Assembly: GCA_024811115.1 (NCBI GenBank)
Contig: JAKOGH010000480.1
Coordinates: 44,946 to 108,945 of the forward strand
Origin: Terana coerulea
Lineage: Eukaryota > Basidiomycota > Agaricomycetes > Polyporales > Phanerochaetaceae
Length of the DNA: 64,000 nucleotides
Direction: 5' to 3'
Positions 20,091-30,494 of the stretch are shown here, in pieces (positions within the stretch are counted from its first letter, which is position 1; every line of letters begins with the position of its first letter). The notes under the pieces were generated by a model. It ran no database searches. It was given only the letters and a program-made list of their open reading frames with translations, and had not been told where the DNA came from. A program made the position numbers and the translations under genes.

Positions 20091-20360
20091 ATGCTCCTCG
20101 CAGCCAAAACACTGAAGCGTTTCGATGCAGTCAGATATGTAGACAACATGCCCGAGCGACTGCACTGCCGAGGCGATGAAGTCGGCTTCCGGGACAGGAA
20201 CAAAAAACCGCCCTCCTTTATGGGCCCGCTTCACAAGGTGAGTTTGGGTCATCGAGTATTTTCCTATCTCTTCGAGCTCGAGGAGGGAGCGGGGTGCTTG
20301 TAGAGACTTCATGCTAGATGTGGATCGGTTCGCGAGCGGGCCTCACGTTGTCTGTGGTGA
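20091..20360 (+). CDS. Small intact two-exon gene, 67 aa
   Basis: ATG at 20091 lies 30 bases after a TATATA box (20061). Exon 1 (20091-20237) reads MLLAAKTLKRFDAVRYVDN, MPERLHCRGDEVGFRDRNK, KPPSFMGPLHK. A 66-base intron (GTGAGT to TTGTAG) leads to exon 2 (20304-20360) RLHARCGSVRERASRCLW-stop. Lengths sum to whole codons. It is a basic protein with no recognised domain. Only 36 bases separate its stop from the start of repeat copy D, so it could be the 5' part of a longer gene cut by that insertion. Confidence 0.4.
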
Positions 20361-20396
20361 AATTCTGTAAAATGTTCCTTTCATGCCAGCATCCAG

Positions 20397-21826
20397 CGGA
20401 GATGCATTTGACAGGCCGGACGAACAACAAACATACGCCTAAGCGCTGTACCAACGAGCGCGACTAGCGGGGTGCGCTTCGACAACCGATAGATGGTGCA
20501 CGAACTCCGTCATTGGCTCCTGTGGATGGGGTACAGGTGATGTCGAGCACAAGGATACCGCCGAACGGCAGGAGCGCGTGGAAAGGACAGGGCGGCATGA
20601 GCGACCGGGCGACGCCTGCCAGTAAATTGCGCTCTCGACCACCGGTAGAGGATGTGCGACCTCCGCTTACTACCCTTCAATGACGAGCAGGTGATGCGAA
20701 AGACCCATCCACGCTTTCAGCGCGTTCGTTACACGATAGACGCGAAAGGCGAGCGATATAGACGCGACGCCGTCGGGCGTGTAGAGTGGTTACGGTGAGT
20801 CGTTTGACACGCGCGGGGGACGGAGCGCGCGACGAGATGTTGTCGCGAAAACAGCCAGCGAGTGCGTGGCGACAACGGCCAGCTGGACTGCATTTTCAAC
20901 CGACCGAATGCACAGCGGCTAGCTGGCTATCCGGCCGACTGCACAGGCAGACCGGTCAAATATGATAGGGGCATGCGACGCAGATTCGCAAACTCACCTT
21001 AAAGCAACCGCTGTGTGTATCAAGGTTGTACGACTTGGCTCTGTCCAGCTAAATGGTGAAGGCGGAGGATTAATATTAGGTCATCTCGAGGATTTAGGCG
21101 TTATGAGGTCCGCTTGTAGCGCTGCGTAGTCCTAAATCTCGCGGGGTAAAGGATAAGAACAATGGGTAAACAGAGAGCGACTTTGGCCCAAGTTTGACTA
21201 TCGTTTGCAGCGAGCACTCCGACCTGTGGGTACTCCGTCTTGGTGGACTGTATGTTGGACTGTAGCTGCCTGACGAGACTATTAGCCATGGCCAGGCGAC
21301 TGACTACGAATCGTTGCGTACTCTTCGAGCTCTGCAACGCTGGGCGATCGTCCATCTTGCCATGGCTGTGGCTTCCAATATCCGACAAGAATGTGTCCTG
21401 GGTTTCCCATGTCGCCTTCCTTGGGGCAGGCACACTCCAATCGGGCCTTCTTGACGCGGTATCCCGTAGCAGTCAAACATCCATCTACTTGTCGTGAGTG
21501 TGCGATCCGTAAAATACCCCAATAAAATGCGCACCTCAACCGCTTCACAGTAATATGACACGCTCACTACAACCTTGAGGGCCAGATCATGAACCATGCC
21601 ACCTCTGCCAAATTCGAGTACACACCCACCGGGTCGCTGGTAGCCCCAGTGTCCCGGGTCGTCCCACTGCTCTTCTGGCCCGCTTCGCCCGCGCGCTGCA
21701 GCAAGCGCTTTCTGCGGCAAAGTAGTCAATGCGCCGGACGACCTTCTATACTCGTCCGAGTCCCAGGCAACGGCCTTCAGCATCAGCGAGGGTGTCTGAG
21801 AGTGGAGAGTGTCGGCACAGGTAGAT
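20397..21826 (+). repeat. Segmental repeat copy D (direct, truncated)
   Basis: Matches A 495-1935 in the same orientation. The match stops abruptly after GGCACAGGTAGATT at about 21826; A continues with GGGCAAGTTGC, D with TTTTACCTTACTG. It contains only the 3' part of gene beta and the 500-1120 block. Indels such as GAGCAATAAGG versus GAGCACAAGG dominate the differences. Confidence 0.85.
21132..21826 (-). pseudogene. Gene beta fragment, copy D
   Basis: Minus-strand remains of gene beta from MLKAVAWDSDEY (about 21783) to the terminal ATT TAG (21132). The 5' end, including the promoter and start, is missing at the breakpoint, so this copy cannot be complete. The last acceptor reads GCGAG instead of the GCAG of the other copies. 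One of the few substitutions compared with A (TCA/TCG) is silent in the reading that contains FLSDIGSHSHGKMDD. Confidence 0.6.
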
Positions 21827-21850
21827 TTTTACCTTACTGATTTGACGTGC

Positions 21851-22132
21851 TTACTGGGTCTGGCAATGCGCTTTCACGGTGTAAGAAAGGGTGCACGACG
21901 TTAGCAGCCACCAGATAGCATTCTTGTCGTCAGCGGACGGGTGAGTACTCCACCATTTGTGACCTGAACAGCTGTACCGACCATTTATAAAGTTCATGGA
22001 TGGCTGGCCGAAGACTTCGGCCGCGCGAACGCATGCAATGCCGGACCAACGGCCAAGCCTTAGTGGCCGGAATCCGTTCTGAGGTCTCAAAGCGACCCGG
22101 CGCCGACAGCGAAGTCTGCCCCTCAGAGACAA
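21851..22132 (-). pseudogene. Possible acyl-CoA dehydrogenase fragment
   Basis: A minus-strand frame contains MNFINGRYSCSGHKWWSTH followed by PSADDKNAIWW. Acyl-CoA dehydrogenases of the ACAD10/11 kind carry a 'VINGxKWW(S/T)(S/T)G...DPRCK' strand pair at this place, which this resembles. Only that one motif is visible; the rest of the enzyme is not found on either side, and an insertion separates ING from HKWW. It starts 25 bases past the truncated end of copy D. I call it a weak fragment. Confidence 0.3.
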
Positions 22133-22189
22133 GTCGACAGCTGCACCACGCTTCGTGAATGATGGGATACCTGCTCAATGCTAGGCACT

Positions 22190-23690
22190 CACCGATGGCC
22201 TCTGGCAGTCTCGCTGCAAACAGCCTTTACCTCGGCGCCGCGCTCACACCCGCCTGCATCACACAGACGCGTGCTACTCATCGAAATCGCATAGCGCGCG
22301 CCGGGCAGTGACGGGGACCCCATAGCGAGTGGTTCACGCCCGCGTTGGCCGGCGAACAGCGATATATCGTGACGTGGCTGTATGAGCACCCAATCATCGG
22401 ACAGACGAATTACAGCTCGGACGACTCACCTCAGCGAGGACGCCTCACAACGATTTGGGAGCAGCAAGACGGAAGCAAGCGGTGCCTCTGTCGCATTGTG
22501 CTCCGTGGGCTCGGAACATGGCGTTTAGATCCAACGGGACGTCGGACTCTTGCTCAGCCTGTAGACCCCTTCAGCGCGTTCGACCACGTAGACGGCGCTG
22601 AAGCCCTCCTTCGCGGGAGGCCGATCCGCGCGTGACATGGCGATCCGGAGGGGTCTGCTCACAAGACGTCGAAACATACCGACATCGCCGTCCCTCGACT
22701 CGAAATGATCAGCAGCACGGTGTTGCCACCGTGTTCCGCTTCGCGGGACGGCAATGTGCCATGTCGTCGCGACGTCGGTAAGCGTCCCGGTGCTCGGCCT
22801 CCTCACCAGAGAGCTTTGGACGCGTCAGCTTCGCTTCGGCGCATGCGGAAGAGGCGCGGCCGCTGCGGAGTCACGTTCCTGCCGACGCGCGACCTTCGGG
22901 CGCCGGTAATCTCAGCGCTATCGTGGCTTACTCGCGGGAGTCGATAGATGCTGACTTTACCGTCCCAGTGTCCGTTCAGCATCCGCCTTCGGTCATGGCC
23001 TGCTTGCCGGACGCCTGTCTGCCGTGGCACCGCCGTCTGCTAGCTCGTTCGATTCAAGTCCTCTTGCCGCTTGCCTTCAGCCCTTCGCCCGCCATCGCCC
23101 CTCGTGACACACGTGCTGCGACGCCCTGCCGGCCCCCGGGATGCCAATTTATACCTACTTACTCTGTGCGACAAGGCACATGATCACGTCCTACCGGGCG
23201 CTCGCATGGTGTTCTCTCGATAGCGGCCGCGTGGCTGCATCTCGCGAGCGGCAGGCTCCGTATGGCCTCGCAGTCTGAGACTCTGAAATCGAGGACACAG
23301 ACGGCCTGGAAATCGTGTTGCCGATGGTGAGCGCGATCTCTTACTGGTTTCAGTTGTCCTCGGCCTGCTGGTCAGGTCACAGATAGTGCTCATTCGCGGG
23401 TGGAATGTTTGTCTCAACGCGCAGCATGCGTCCATCTCATTGGAATTTGGAGAGACCGTGAGGACTCAGCGTCGTCGTGTTTGCATGCTTAGTGCGTCCC
23501 ATGGCTTACACATGCTGTAACATTGCTGCCTCTCTTCATAGAATATATGCAATAGTTGCTGCGCCGATGATAATGACTGCCGTATGACTTCAAATGTGGT
23601 CACCGTCTGAACACGCTTAGAGCCCTTAGAGTCGGCAGGTTTCAAATAGTTCTAGGCATGATTGCCCGCTACAGCTCCGGTCTGAGTGGG
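22190..23690. other. GC-rich stretch with open frames on both strands
   Basis: Many CpG-rich open frames of 60-95 codons occur on both strands, as expected from base composition. One minus-strand piece (GFSAVYVVERAEGVYRLSK, near 22560-22620) looks protein-like but no exon chain could be built. 23440-23690 holds nothing supported. Confidence 0.3.
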
Positions 23691-23699
23691 CTTGTACCC

Positions 23700-25170
23700 C
23701 TACATATATGGACGATCATTCCCTTGGCGGGCGTAAAAGCTTTCGATAGCCACGGATCCGTGTGTATAACAATCGAAATTGGTGAAGCTACGACTGTCCA
23801 AGCGAGTAGCTATAAAACAAGGTGCAGCAGGTAAAAAGGTATTGGGAAAGTCTGATATGCTAGAGCGCCCTGCGGTTCTTCGCTTTTTCTCGCCTCCAGT
23901 GTTCCTTGTATTCATTCAATTGCCTAGGTCCCCTTATGGCTACTTTGAATGGTTCGATAAACCTACGGAGAGCATAGAATTAGCCATGTGGTGAGTGGCC
24001 GCGCGAATAGCTTACTTCAAAAATGAGGTGTGGGGTTGATGTCAACATCCGACTGCATGTCGAGGTCTGATACCTCCGGCGTCGGACAAGGTGTCAAGCC
24101 AGTCAGCCTCATAAAAATTACGAGGCAGACCAGGGACCGCTTGGCCACTTGATTGCCCAACACCATCTGAATCCTTGCGGATGCGCCGGCCATGCACCCT
24201 TAGTTGGCCGTCCACCCTTGTACCTGGTGTGAAGGTGAGCAATATCGAGCGATCGACACATCCTCTTCACCTGTGGCGAAGCGCCACGAAACCGTTTGGA
24301 TATGATAGAGAGGCGTCTTGCCGGCATGTTGCGTATCGGTTTACGTCTCCGCTGTGCCCGTCCTTGCCCATGTGATCCAGGTAGAGGACCAAGTGAACAG
24401 TATCAGGGTGGAGAAACGCGGCGGCTACGCTGACGTTTTCCAAGCTACTCAATAAAATCAGCTCCGAGTATCTCTGCATTTAGATCCACGCACTTTGCCG
24501 CGCTTCTAACGTTACGGACATTTGTTCGTCTAGCAATAATTTGTCAGCGGAGAGAGAGGCTGGTCATTTAGATCGACCAAATTTTTCTTGTGCTGATTGC
24601 ACAACGCTCTAATGTGTACCAAAACGTGTTTCGAACGAGAGTTCGGTCACGGGCGATGGCGTCCGAAGACTTCACATAAGCTCGTGCAAACACCGCTGCG
24701 GCTTTCCGATTCCAAGGCGACCTGAGGTTAGCGCCTGATACGTCCACTCTGAAATCCTCGAGTGTCGGTCCGCTTCTATGCCGGCGTACTGCGAACTTTT
24801 GCATTTCCGCACGAGTAGGGAGCTTAAGCTCGGCTGATTTGTGCTCCCGATTCATGAGCCTCATAACGCTCGAGCGTACATGGCCCTGACTCGGCATTTA
24901 GCTTGTGCTTATCACTACAAAGACATCATAGAACCTGAAATATACCTGAAGGGTAATTGTCCCACGTGGACGGAACTGTGTTGCCATTGTGGTTTTTTCG
25001 GTTCCGAGCCCCGTTGGGCAAGAAATCTTCCCTCCGCAGCTCGGGCTCACGATGCTCGTTGTGAATGGGACGATCGTTTCGACATTATTGGCTCGAAGCA
25101 ATCGTTGCACAGCCGCTGAGCGTAACCTAAGCGGGAAAAATGTCACTATCAAGAACAGTGAGCACGCTGC
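23700..25170. other. Unresolved stretch with short coding-like pieces
   Basis: Plus-strand 23779-23994 (KKVLGKSDMLERPAVLRFF, with EWFDKPTESIELAMW) and 24989-25213 (SPVGQEIFPPQLGLTMLVV, CTAAERNLSGKNVTIKNSE) read like protein. The latter would be an exon ending just before 25213. Neither has a recognised domain or a clear start. Confidence 0.3.
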
Positions 25171-25178
25171 CAAGATCT

Positions 25179-25409
25179 TTACTCACCTGGCGGGTGGCCA
25201 ACAGTTTCCGTAATTGACGATCCTAGGACACATAATGTCAGCAACAATCTCTGATATGGGAACCATAGACTAACGAGTAAAGGATCATGTACAGGCATGT
25301 TAGAGGGCCCGCCGTCTCGCGTGTGCTGGTGTGACCCTGGCATACGATTACGCGGGATAGAGAACGACTGCGTGTCGCTTTCTGGGGTTGTATCCTCGGC
25401 CTCCTCCAT
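25179..25409 (-). CDS. Hypothetical acidic/serine-rich exon
   Basis: A minus-strand frame of 76 codons starts MEEAEDTTPESDTQSFSIPR and ends SSITETVGHPPGE. It is probably disordered. It lies in the same direction as the exons at 25853-26260 and may belong to the same gene. Confidence 0.3.
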   Translation of the reverse strand: MEEAEDTTPESDTQSFSIPRNRMPGSHQHTRDGGPSNMPVHDPLLVSLWFPYQRLLLTLCVLGSSITETVGHPPGE

Positions 25410-25852
25410 CGATTCTGGCCCCGAATCGGATCATCGAATGCGGTGGAATGAGCATACTTCGCGCGGCCATTTGATCGCTGAGAGTTTGATATGAGGCGTA
25501 ACATCCTTGTTATTCCTGCGATGAATACTCACTTCGCCTGCTGGGGCCGGCACGAGCCTGAGGCTCTTGAGCACGCGCTTTCCATGGTGGGCCTGGTAGT
25601 GGCATTACAGGAACTGGAATTTCCTTGCCCTTGAGCGTTGACTGGCTATCTTCTGCGTTTTCGAAAGACGCCTTTCAAGAAGACACGTCAAACAGGCGAT
25701 TAGGTACATCAATGAGAACTTACATCGTGAGTAGGTTCACCTCCTGTCCCTTGTCGTGAAGCGGCTCAATCTCCGCCGTACTAGGCGAGGGAGGCAGTCC
25801 GTACATGACCCTAGATCGTTATGAGTGGACTGGGTGTGATTAGAATGACTGC

Positions 25853-26260
25853 TCATTTAACACTTGCATGCACATCACGGTCGCCCGAGTCCTCATCATC
25901 TGAGACCCATTCTTCCACCGTCGCCGCCTTTCCACGTCGGGCGAGGTAAAGCGGCTTCCTCCTGAAAAGGCCCCGCTTCCATAGAACATCTTCAGCCTCT
26001 TCTGCGATTTCGGCTTCGTGTGGCAACGCAGTGTCCTCCTGGGAACGTTCTTCTTCCATCTCCGCATCTTCGGTTACTGTCGTTTGCGCTGGTAGGTACT
26101 TCATTCTCTTCTGCCAAGCTATCATCCTCTCTCCACTTCTTTGCTCTATGATGGGGAAGCTCTGGGTCTGCTGGCTCGGTGGTAGTTCGTGACCGCTTCC
26201 TATGAGGAACAACATCTGAGCTATCTTCCACCATAGGATCATCCTGCAAATCTTCATCAA
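25853..26260 (-). CDS. Acidic, disordered, probably nuclear protein (fragmented)
   Basis: Two overlapping minus-strand frames together give a typical intrinsically disordered protein: DPMVEDSSDVVPHRKRSRTT, PELPHHRAKKWREDDSLAE, then in the next frame EDAEMEEERSQEDTALPHEA and VEEWVSDDEDSGDRD. The basic RKRSR could be a nuclear localisation signal. A switch between frames near 26085 needs an indel or a very short intron. No catalytic domain seen. Confidence 0.4.
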   Translation of the reverse strand: MMKICRMILWWKIAQMLFLIGSGHELPPSQQTQSFPIIEQRSGERMIAWQKRMKYLPAQTTVTEDAEMEEERSQEDTALPHEAEIAEEAEDVLWKRGLFRRKPLYLARRGKAATVEEWVSDDEDSGDRDVHASVK

Positions 26261-26576
26261 TCGTTCGGCTCAGCGTGTGATATGACCGGGCTCACTTGTG
26301 CATTTGTGCCTGCTCGATTGTCAGGAGTAGGCTGAAGCATTGCTCTTAGTAACTCCATGCTAGTCGGTACTTTTAGGGAAGAAACGCTTACATTTTCCCA
26401 TGGAGGAGCAGACAAATTGACCTCTACGATACCCCAGCGAATGAGATTGGCAGGAATTATCAGAGAACAAGAAAAGCGAACCGGTCATGGACTCGTCGTC
26501 ACGATCCTGCAGCGGCGTGTGCATATTTTTCGGGCTGGCTATTTGCCTACCGCCGGAAGAACAGGAGTCGGATCAA

Positions 26577-27128
26577 CTAATTCGTCCTGAGGTACTGGGG
26601 TGCAACCGCTGGAGACACAAGGCCAGGTGGACCCGTGTTCTGTGGGAGAGCAGTGGTACCAGAATTTGGCGGTATCTGCGCTGCAAAGGTCTCACGCTGT
26701 CCACCACGTTCTAGATATATAGCGATTGTTAGCTTCGAATACATGTGTTCCGAAAATAAAATCACCTATAGCATGTTCCGTCGCAACGAAGTCTACTAAT
26801 TCTTTGAGTGTTGCACGATTACCCGCAGGTACATCCCTGAACACAGACTGCTTCCCAGCGATGTGCCGTACTCCGAGCATGTTCGTAAGCAGACGCTTGA
26901 CCCGGGCCGGGAGCGACAGTGGTCGCCCGCGGCGGTTTGCCCCTTCATCACAGGCGTGAAGGGTGTGGTGCCAGTGAGTCGAACCCGCTGAGGGTCAGTC
27001 ATCGACTCGGAAGATTATAAGGCATGCGAAAAATAAAGATACTTTGTGTCGTCGGCCAGCTTCACGATTACCGCATGTTCCCATATCTGCAATCTATGGA
27101 ACGAAAGAACTGTTTCGGAAGCAAGCAT
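26577..27128 (-). CDS. Three-exon hypothetical protein
   Basis: From ATG at 27128: MLASETVLSFHRLQIWEHAV, IVKLADDTK. A 54-base intron follows (GTATCT donor, GATGACTGAC branch, CCTCAG end). Exon 2 runs HWHHTLHACDEGANRRGRPL, SLPARVKRLLTNMLGVRHIA, VFRDVPAGNRATLKELVDF, VATEHAI. A 55-base intron with GCTAACAAT and ATCTAG leads to exon 3 RGGQRETFAAQIPPNSGTTA and a stop at 26577. The join of exons 2 and 3 is in frame; exon 1 to 2 is one base out. The helical exon 2 is convincing but unrecognised. Confidence 0.5.
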
Positions 27129-28194
27129 GTTGCAAGCAGGAGCACGGTGTGCGGCGTCGGTCAGTGTGCCATCATTGGAAATTCAACACGTGGCTTTTCG
27201 CTCCCGGGGGCTGCACCGCCTAACCGGCCTTCAGCACCCTTCGCCAGTACTGTCACCGGAGCCATCACTCTTCAAGTCCTGATTCCGTATCTTATGTGCT
27301 ATGTGTGCGGCCCCCAGACCTGCTCAGAACGTTTGCTGAGCGTTACACGAATCGAAGGCTGGTCGCTTCTTACGTACATTACGCCTCCAGCTTCTCTAGC
27401 TCCGCTGCCTTCCATAAATCACGCTTTTGAGGGTATAGTATGGACAAAGATGTGTATTGATGGTGCGCAGGAGTCATCTGATCACTTCACAGATGGTTCG
27501 TAAACGTTTTCTCATTGTGGACGCGACCGATCAGTGGCTACAGTGAACCCCATGAAAACGGTAGCCACTCACCAAGTTACATCAACTTACGCTCGTTATC
27601 CTCTTAAGCTTGTTCCTTTGTCCCATAACAGCCCATGCGAGCCGGAGCCGTATGAAAGATATTCCAGCGATGCTGGCGACATGAACATGTTTCGTCAGCG
27701 AATTTTCTACTAATTTACGTCAACGACAGCTGGAAGCTGTCGCCGGACTCGACGATGTCAAGCGACATCTCGACGGCGTATAGGTCTATGGTACCCACCC
27801 GAGACGGCCAAGTTCGGGCCTCAGTATGAAGTTCCAGAACAGCTGACGATGGCAGGGCCATGTTGTGCGACTAGATCGGATAGACTGAGCTTGTGATTGA
27901 GAGCGCGTGCGAGGGTGCAAAGGGCAAGCCCGAGGGGTGACTCAGACAGGAGATCTAGTGCGCACCGATTTCAAATGCCATCAACAAACTGTCACGGCGC
28001 TGCAGCCATGAGGAACTGCGGCAGCTGCGCCCACAGAGCGACGGCAGGGTGAAAAGAGAATGTCTTGCCTGGTATCGCCCGATGCCAACCGTACTCAGTG
28101 CGGGCTCAGTGAGGGCATACTTACGTGGTAAATCTGCGGTGCCATGAGACGCAGGCCAAAGCAACGATCCTCAGTAGTGAGGGCGAGGAAGACC
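27129..28194. other. No supported gene
   Basis: A 159-codon plus-strand frame (27024-27503) overlaps the minus-strand gene and lacks splice support. From 27500 to 28194 I see only short frames on both strands. Confidence 0.35.
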
Positions 28195-28735
28195 TTGATC
28201 GCGCAGCCAGCGGGCTACCCGTTTACTGCACAGGCAGACACGTCAGAGATGATGCGACGCAGATGTCCAAACTTACCATGAAGCAGTAGCATGCAGCGAC
28301 CATCCCTTCGACGAAGCGAGGCCGGCGGTCGGGACGCGACTGAAGGCTGGGGTTACCAGATCGGATGTTCGCCCTGCAGGCGGGATCCTGCTGCGACCCT
28401 CACTGCACGGGAGCACCCCCCAAGAGTGGCGGGCGATCCCCTGTGAGCTGCGGCTGAGCAGTCTTCTCCCTGTGCGCGTGCTTCTACGTAGGTATTCGGG
28501 CGTGCAGCCATGCTCGCATGGGCTTGAGGTTGAGGGTACTGTAGAGGTACGAGTCGAACAAACCGGGCAGCTGGAACTTCGAATTCGCGAACGGCAGACG
28601 CGCGCCCCTCGCATGCTGGACAATCTTTGGGCGTTTAGATGAAGGTAGATTTATCTTATCTCCTTCGCGAAGCGCCTATAAGGTCACATCGCAAGTCTGC
28701 TTCATCTCGCCCTCATTCCTTGCTCAGTCCAGTTC
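28195..28735 (+). repeat. Diverged copy (E) of the gamma/alpha control region
   Basis: Shares with copies A-C the gamma exon (GCCCTGCAGGCGGGATCCTG, GATCCCCTGTGAGCTG) on the minus strand, a related intron (GTAAGTTTGG ... TGACGTGTCTGCCTGTGCAG, minus strand near 28280-28225) and the promoter-like module TTATCTTATC ... AAGTCTGCTTCATCTCG (28650-28707). Similarity ends near 28735; instead of gene alpha the BTB gene tail follows. Many substitutions show it is older than A-D. Confidence 0.7.
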
Positions 28736-28810
28736 GTCTTCTACCGTATCACCATGCTATCATTGCGCCTCCCCAGTAAATATATACAGATTGTCAACCG
28801 ACACATGCAT

Positions 28811-29761
28811 CTACCAAGACACCTGAGCGAACAACCCGTCTGCCCAAGTACCAACCATCTCGTCTTCCTTGGTAAGAATCTCCCTCGTCTTCATCGTTTC
28901 AATGTAACCCTCAAGCACCTTTCACAGATATCCCTCGTTTGGACTTCTCGATGCGCGCGACGATCGTCTTCCCGGAGTGCCAGCTGCTGTCGAGCACCAT
29001 AGCCGTCACAACGTCTGCCCATAACTTACGCCAGCCCTGCAAGCATGCTGACGTCCTCTGGCACGTTAGGTGTACAGCCCCCGGAGGAACGCAGTTTCTT
29101 GTGCCACTACGCCACGGTACTTGTCGACCTCCGACCTGAGCTGGATCAGCTTGTGTATGATGTCGCTGCCAAGGGTCGCGATTTGCTCCGGTTTGAGCAT
29201 TTCCAGTGGCGACGACGCGAGCTTTGTTAACGCTGGCTTGAACCATTCCGAACACGCAGCTCGACGGATGTACGCAGCGTCAAGGCAGGATCCACCTTGC
29301 CGTCGTTAATCCGCTGTCTCCCGAGTGACTCGATAGCGAACTGACGGCCAGCAGGTACCATCCACGTGTCCGAGAGCTTCAGAATCGAGACCAGCTCTTC
29401 GACAGAAAACGCCTGGCATCTATGACTGCGGGCTGTCAGGTATGCCACTTCTCTCACTGTAAAATGCGAGGCTCACCGAGGCCCGCGCAAGAAATCCAGG
29501 AAGGGCTCAAGTCGGACTTGAGAACAGCGGCAAGTACGATCGGTGAAACGTCGCTGGTCCCGCCACCCGTGTGCGATTGGAGCCTTAAGAGCTTTGAAAA
29601 TGCGACCGAGCTACTGGCCAAAACCGCTCGCGGGAAGTTGTACAAGCAACCTTCGACCTGTCGAGGATCAGCGGCTTGCAGAGAACAGAGGAACGGTGCT
29701 GTACCTCGAAGAAGACGAAGGTGGTGTCCTTGTAGTAGTGGTCTTCGGAATACATCGGCAT
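28811..29761 (-). pseudogene. BTB/POZ-domain protein, frame-broken
   Basis: Minus strand from ATG at 29761: DHYYKDTTFVFFE, a 47-base intron (GTACAGCACC to CTCGACAG), then VEGCLYNFPRAVLASSSVAF, SDVSPIVLAAVLKSD. This is the start of a fungal BTB/POZ fold (F.VEG.LY..PR..L..SS..F). The frame then slips by one base (a T run of two where D-F-E would need three) into EPFLDFLRGPR, a 50-base intron follows, and HRCQAFSVEELVSILKLSDT, RQFAIESLGRQRINDGKVDP continues. Further slips lead to SEWFKPALTKLASSPLEMLK, IIHKLIQLRSEVDKYRGVV, CQRTSACLQGWRKLWADVV and YIETMKTREILTKEDEMVG, ending TAG at 28811. The arrangement matches long fungal BTB proteins of unknown role, often substrate adaptors or DNA-linked proteins. 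Three or more single-base slips make it non-functional as written. Confidence 0.65.
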
Positions 29762-30494
29762 GCTGCTAACGGTTGACTGTGACTCTCAGGTTCTCTTCTC
29801 CCCGCCTTAAGTAGACCGAGGAGCTCAATGTTCCTTTCAGACTGAGATGCACGGTAACGTGTTCGTCAGATTTTGTACCTTTACATCCTCTGACCTTTGC
29901 GATCTCAGTCATGTGTGCGGGCTTGGGCCAAGGCTGCTTTGAGTTTTGGCACAACGTTTTGGAGTCTTTTTACTACGTCAATGCGCCCCTCGCGCGTTGC
30001 CTCTGCCGGCACTCGATTCCTTTGTGTCGTATCGCACCCAATGTGCGTGGCACGGTTCTGAAATTAATATTCCGTCTTCACTTGAGTGGCTTCCCTCTTC
30101 AAGTGGTTCAGAGTGCGTCAGCGCAGTCAATGCACCCTTTCTGACTGCCGTCTCGGACCGTCGTCTCCTCGCTTATCAAGCAACGCTCCACCACTCAAGA
30201 TTGTAATCGAGACCTGGCGCCTAAGAACTACAAAGGGACCAGGAGCGGGATGACGCCTCGCCGGTTGTGAGCGGAGTCTGATTGTTGTCAGCTGAGCATC
30301 AGTTCAATCAGCCATCCATGTCAGCCACAAAGCAGGTTCAGGGCCGTCATTCAACATGAAAGAAATGCAGCACACACCGCCTATGGCCCTTTCAGTGCCA
30401 CTCCTCTTCCATCCAGCCAAAAACTATATAAGATCCGTGCAACTCTGGAGTTGAGTCTGTGAGATATTCAACGACCCTTCGACACGAGCTCGAC
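29762..30494. other. Intergenic with TATA box for the downstream gene
   Basis: Short frames only. A CTATATAAG near 30423 precedes the gene at 30495-31798 by about 70 bases and is a plausible promoter. Confidence 0.45.

Noticed and set aside
22190..23690. GC-rich block as bacterial-derived DNA
   Set aside because: Open frames on both strands are explained by base composition; no ribosome-binding sites, operon structure or recognisable bacterial protein.
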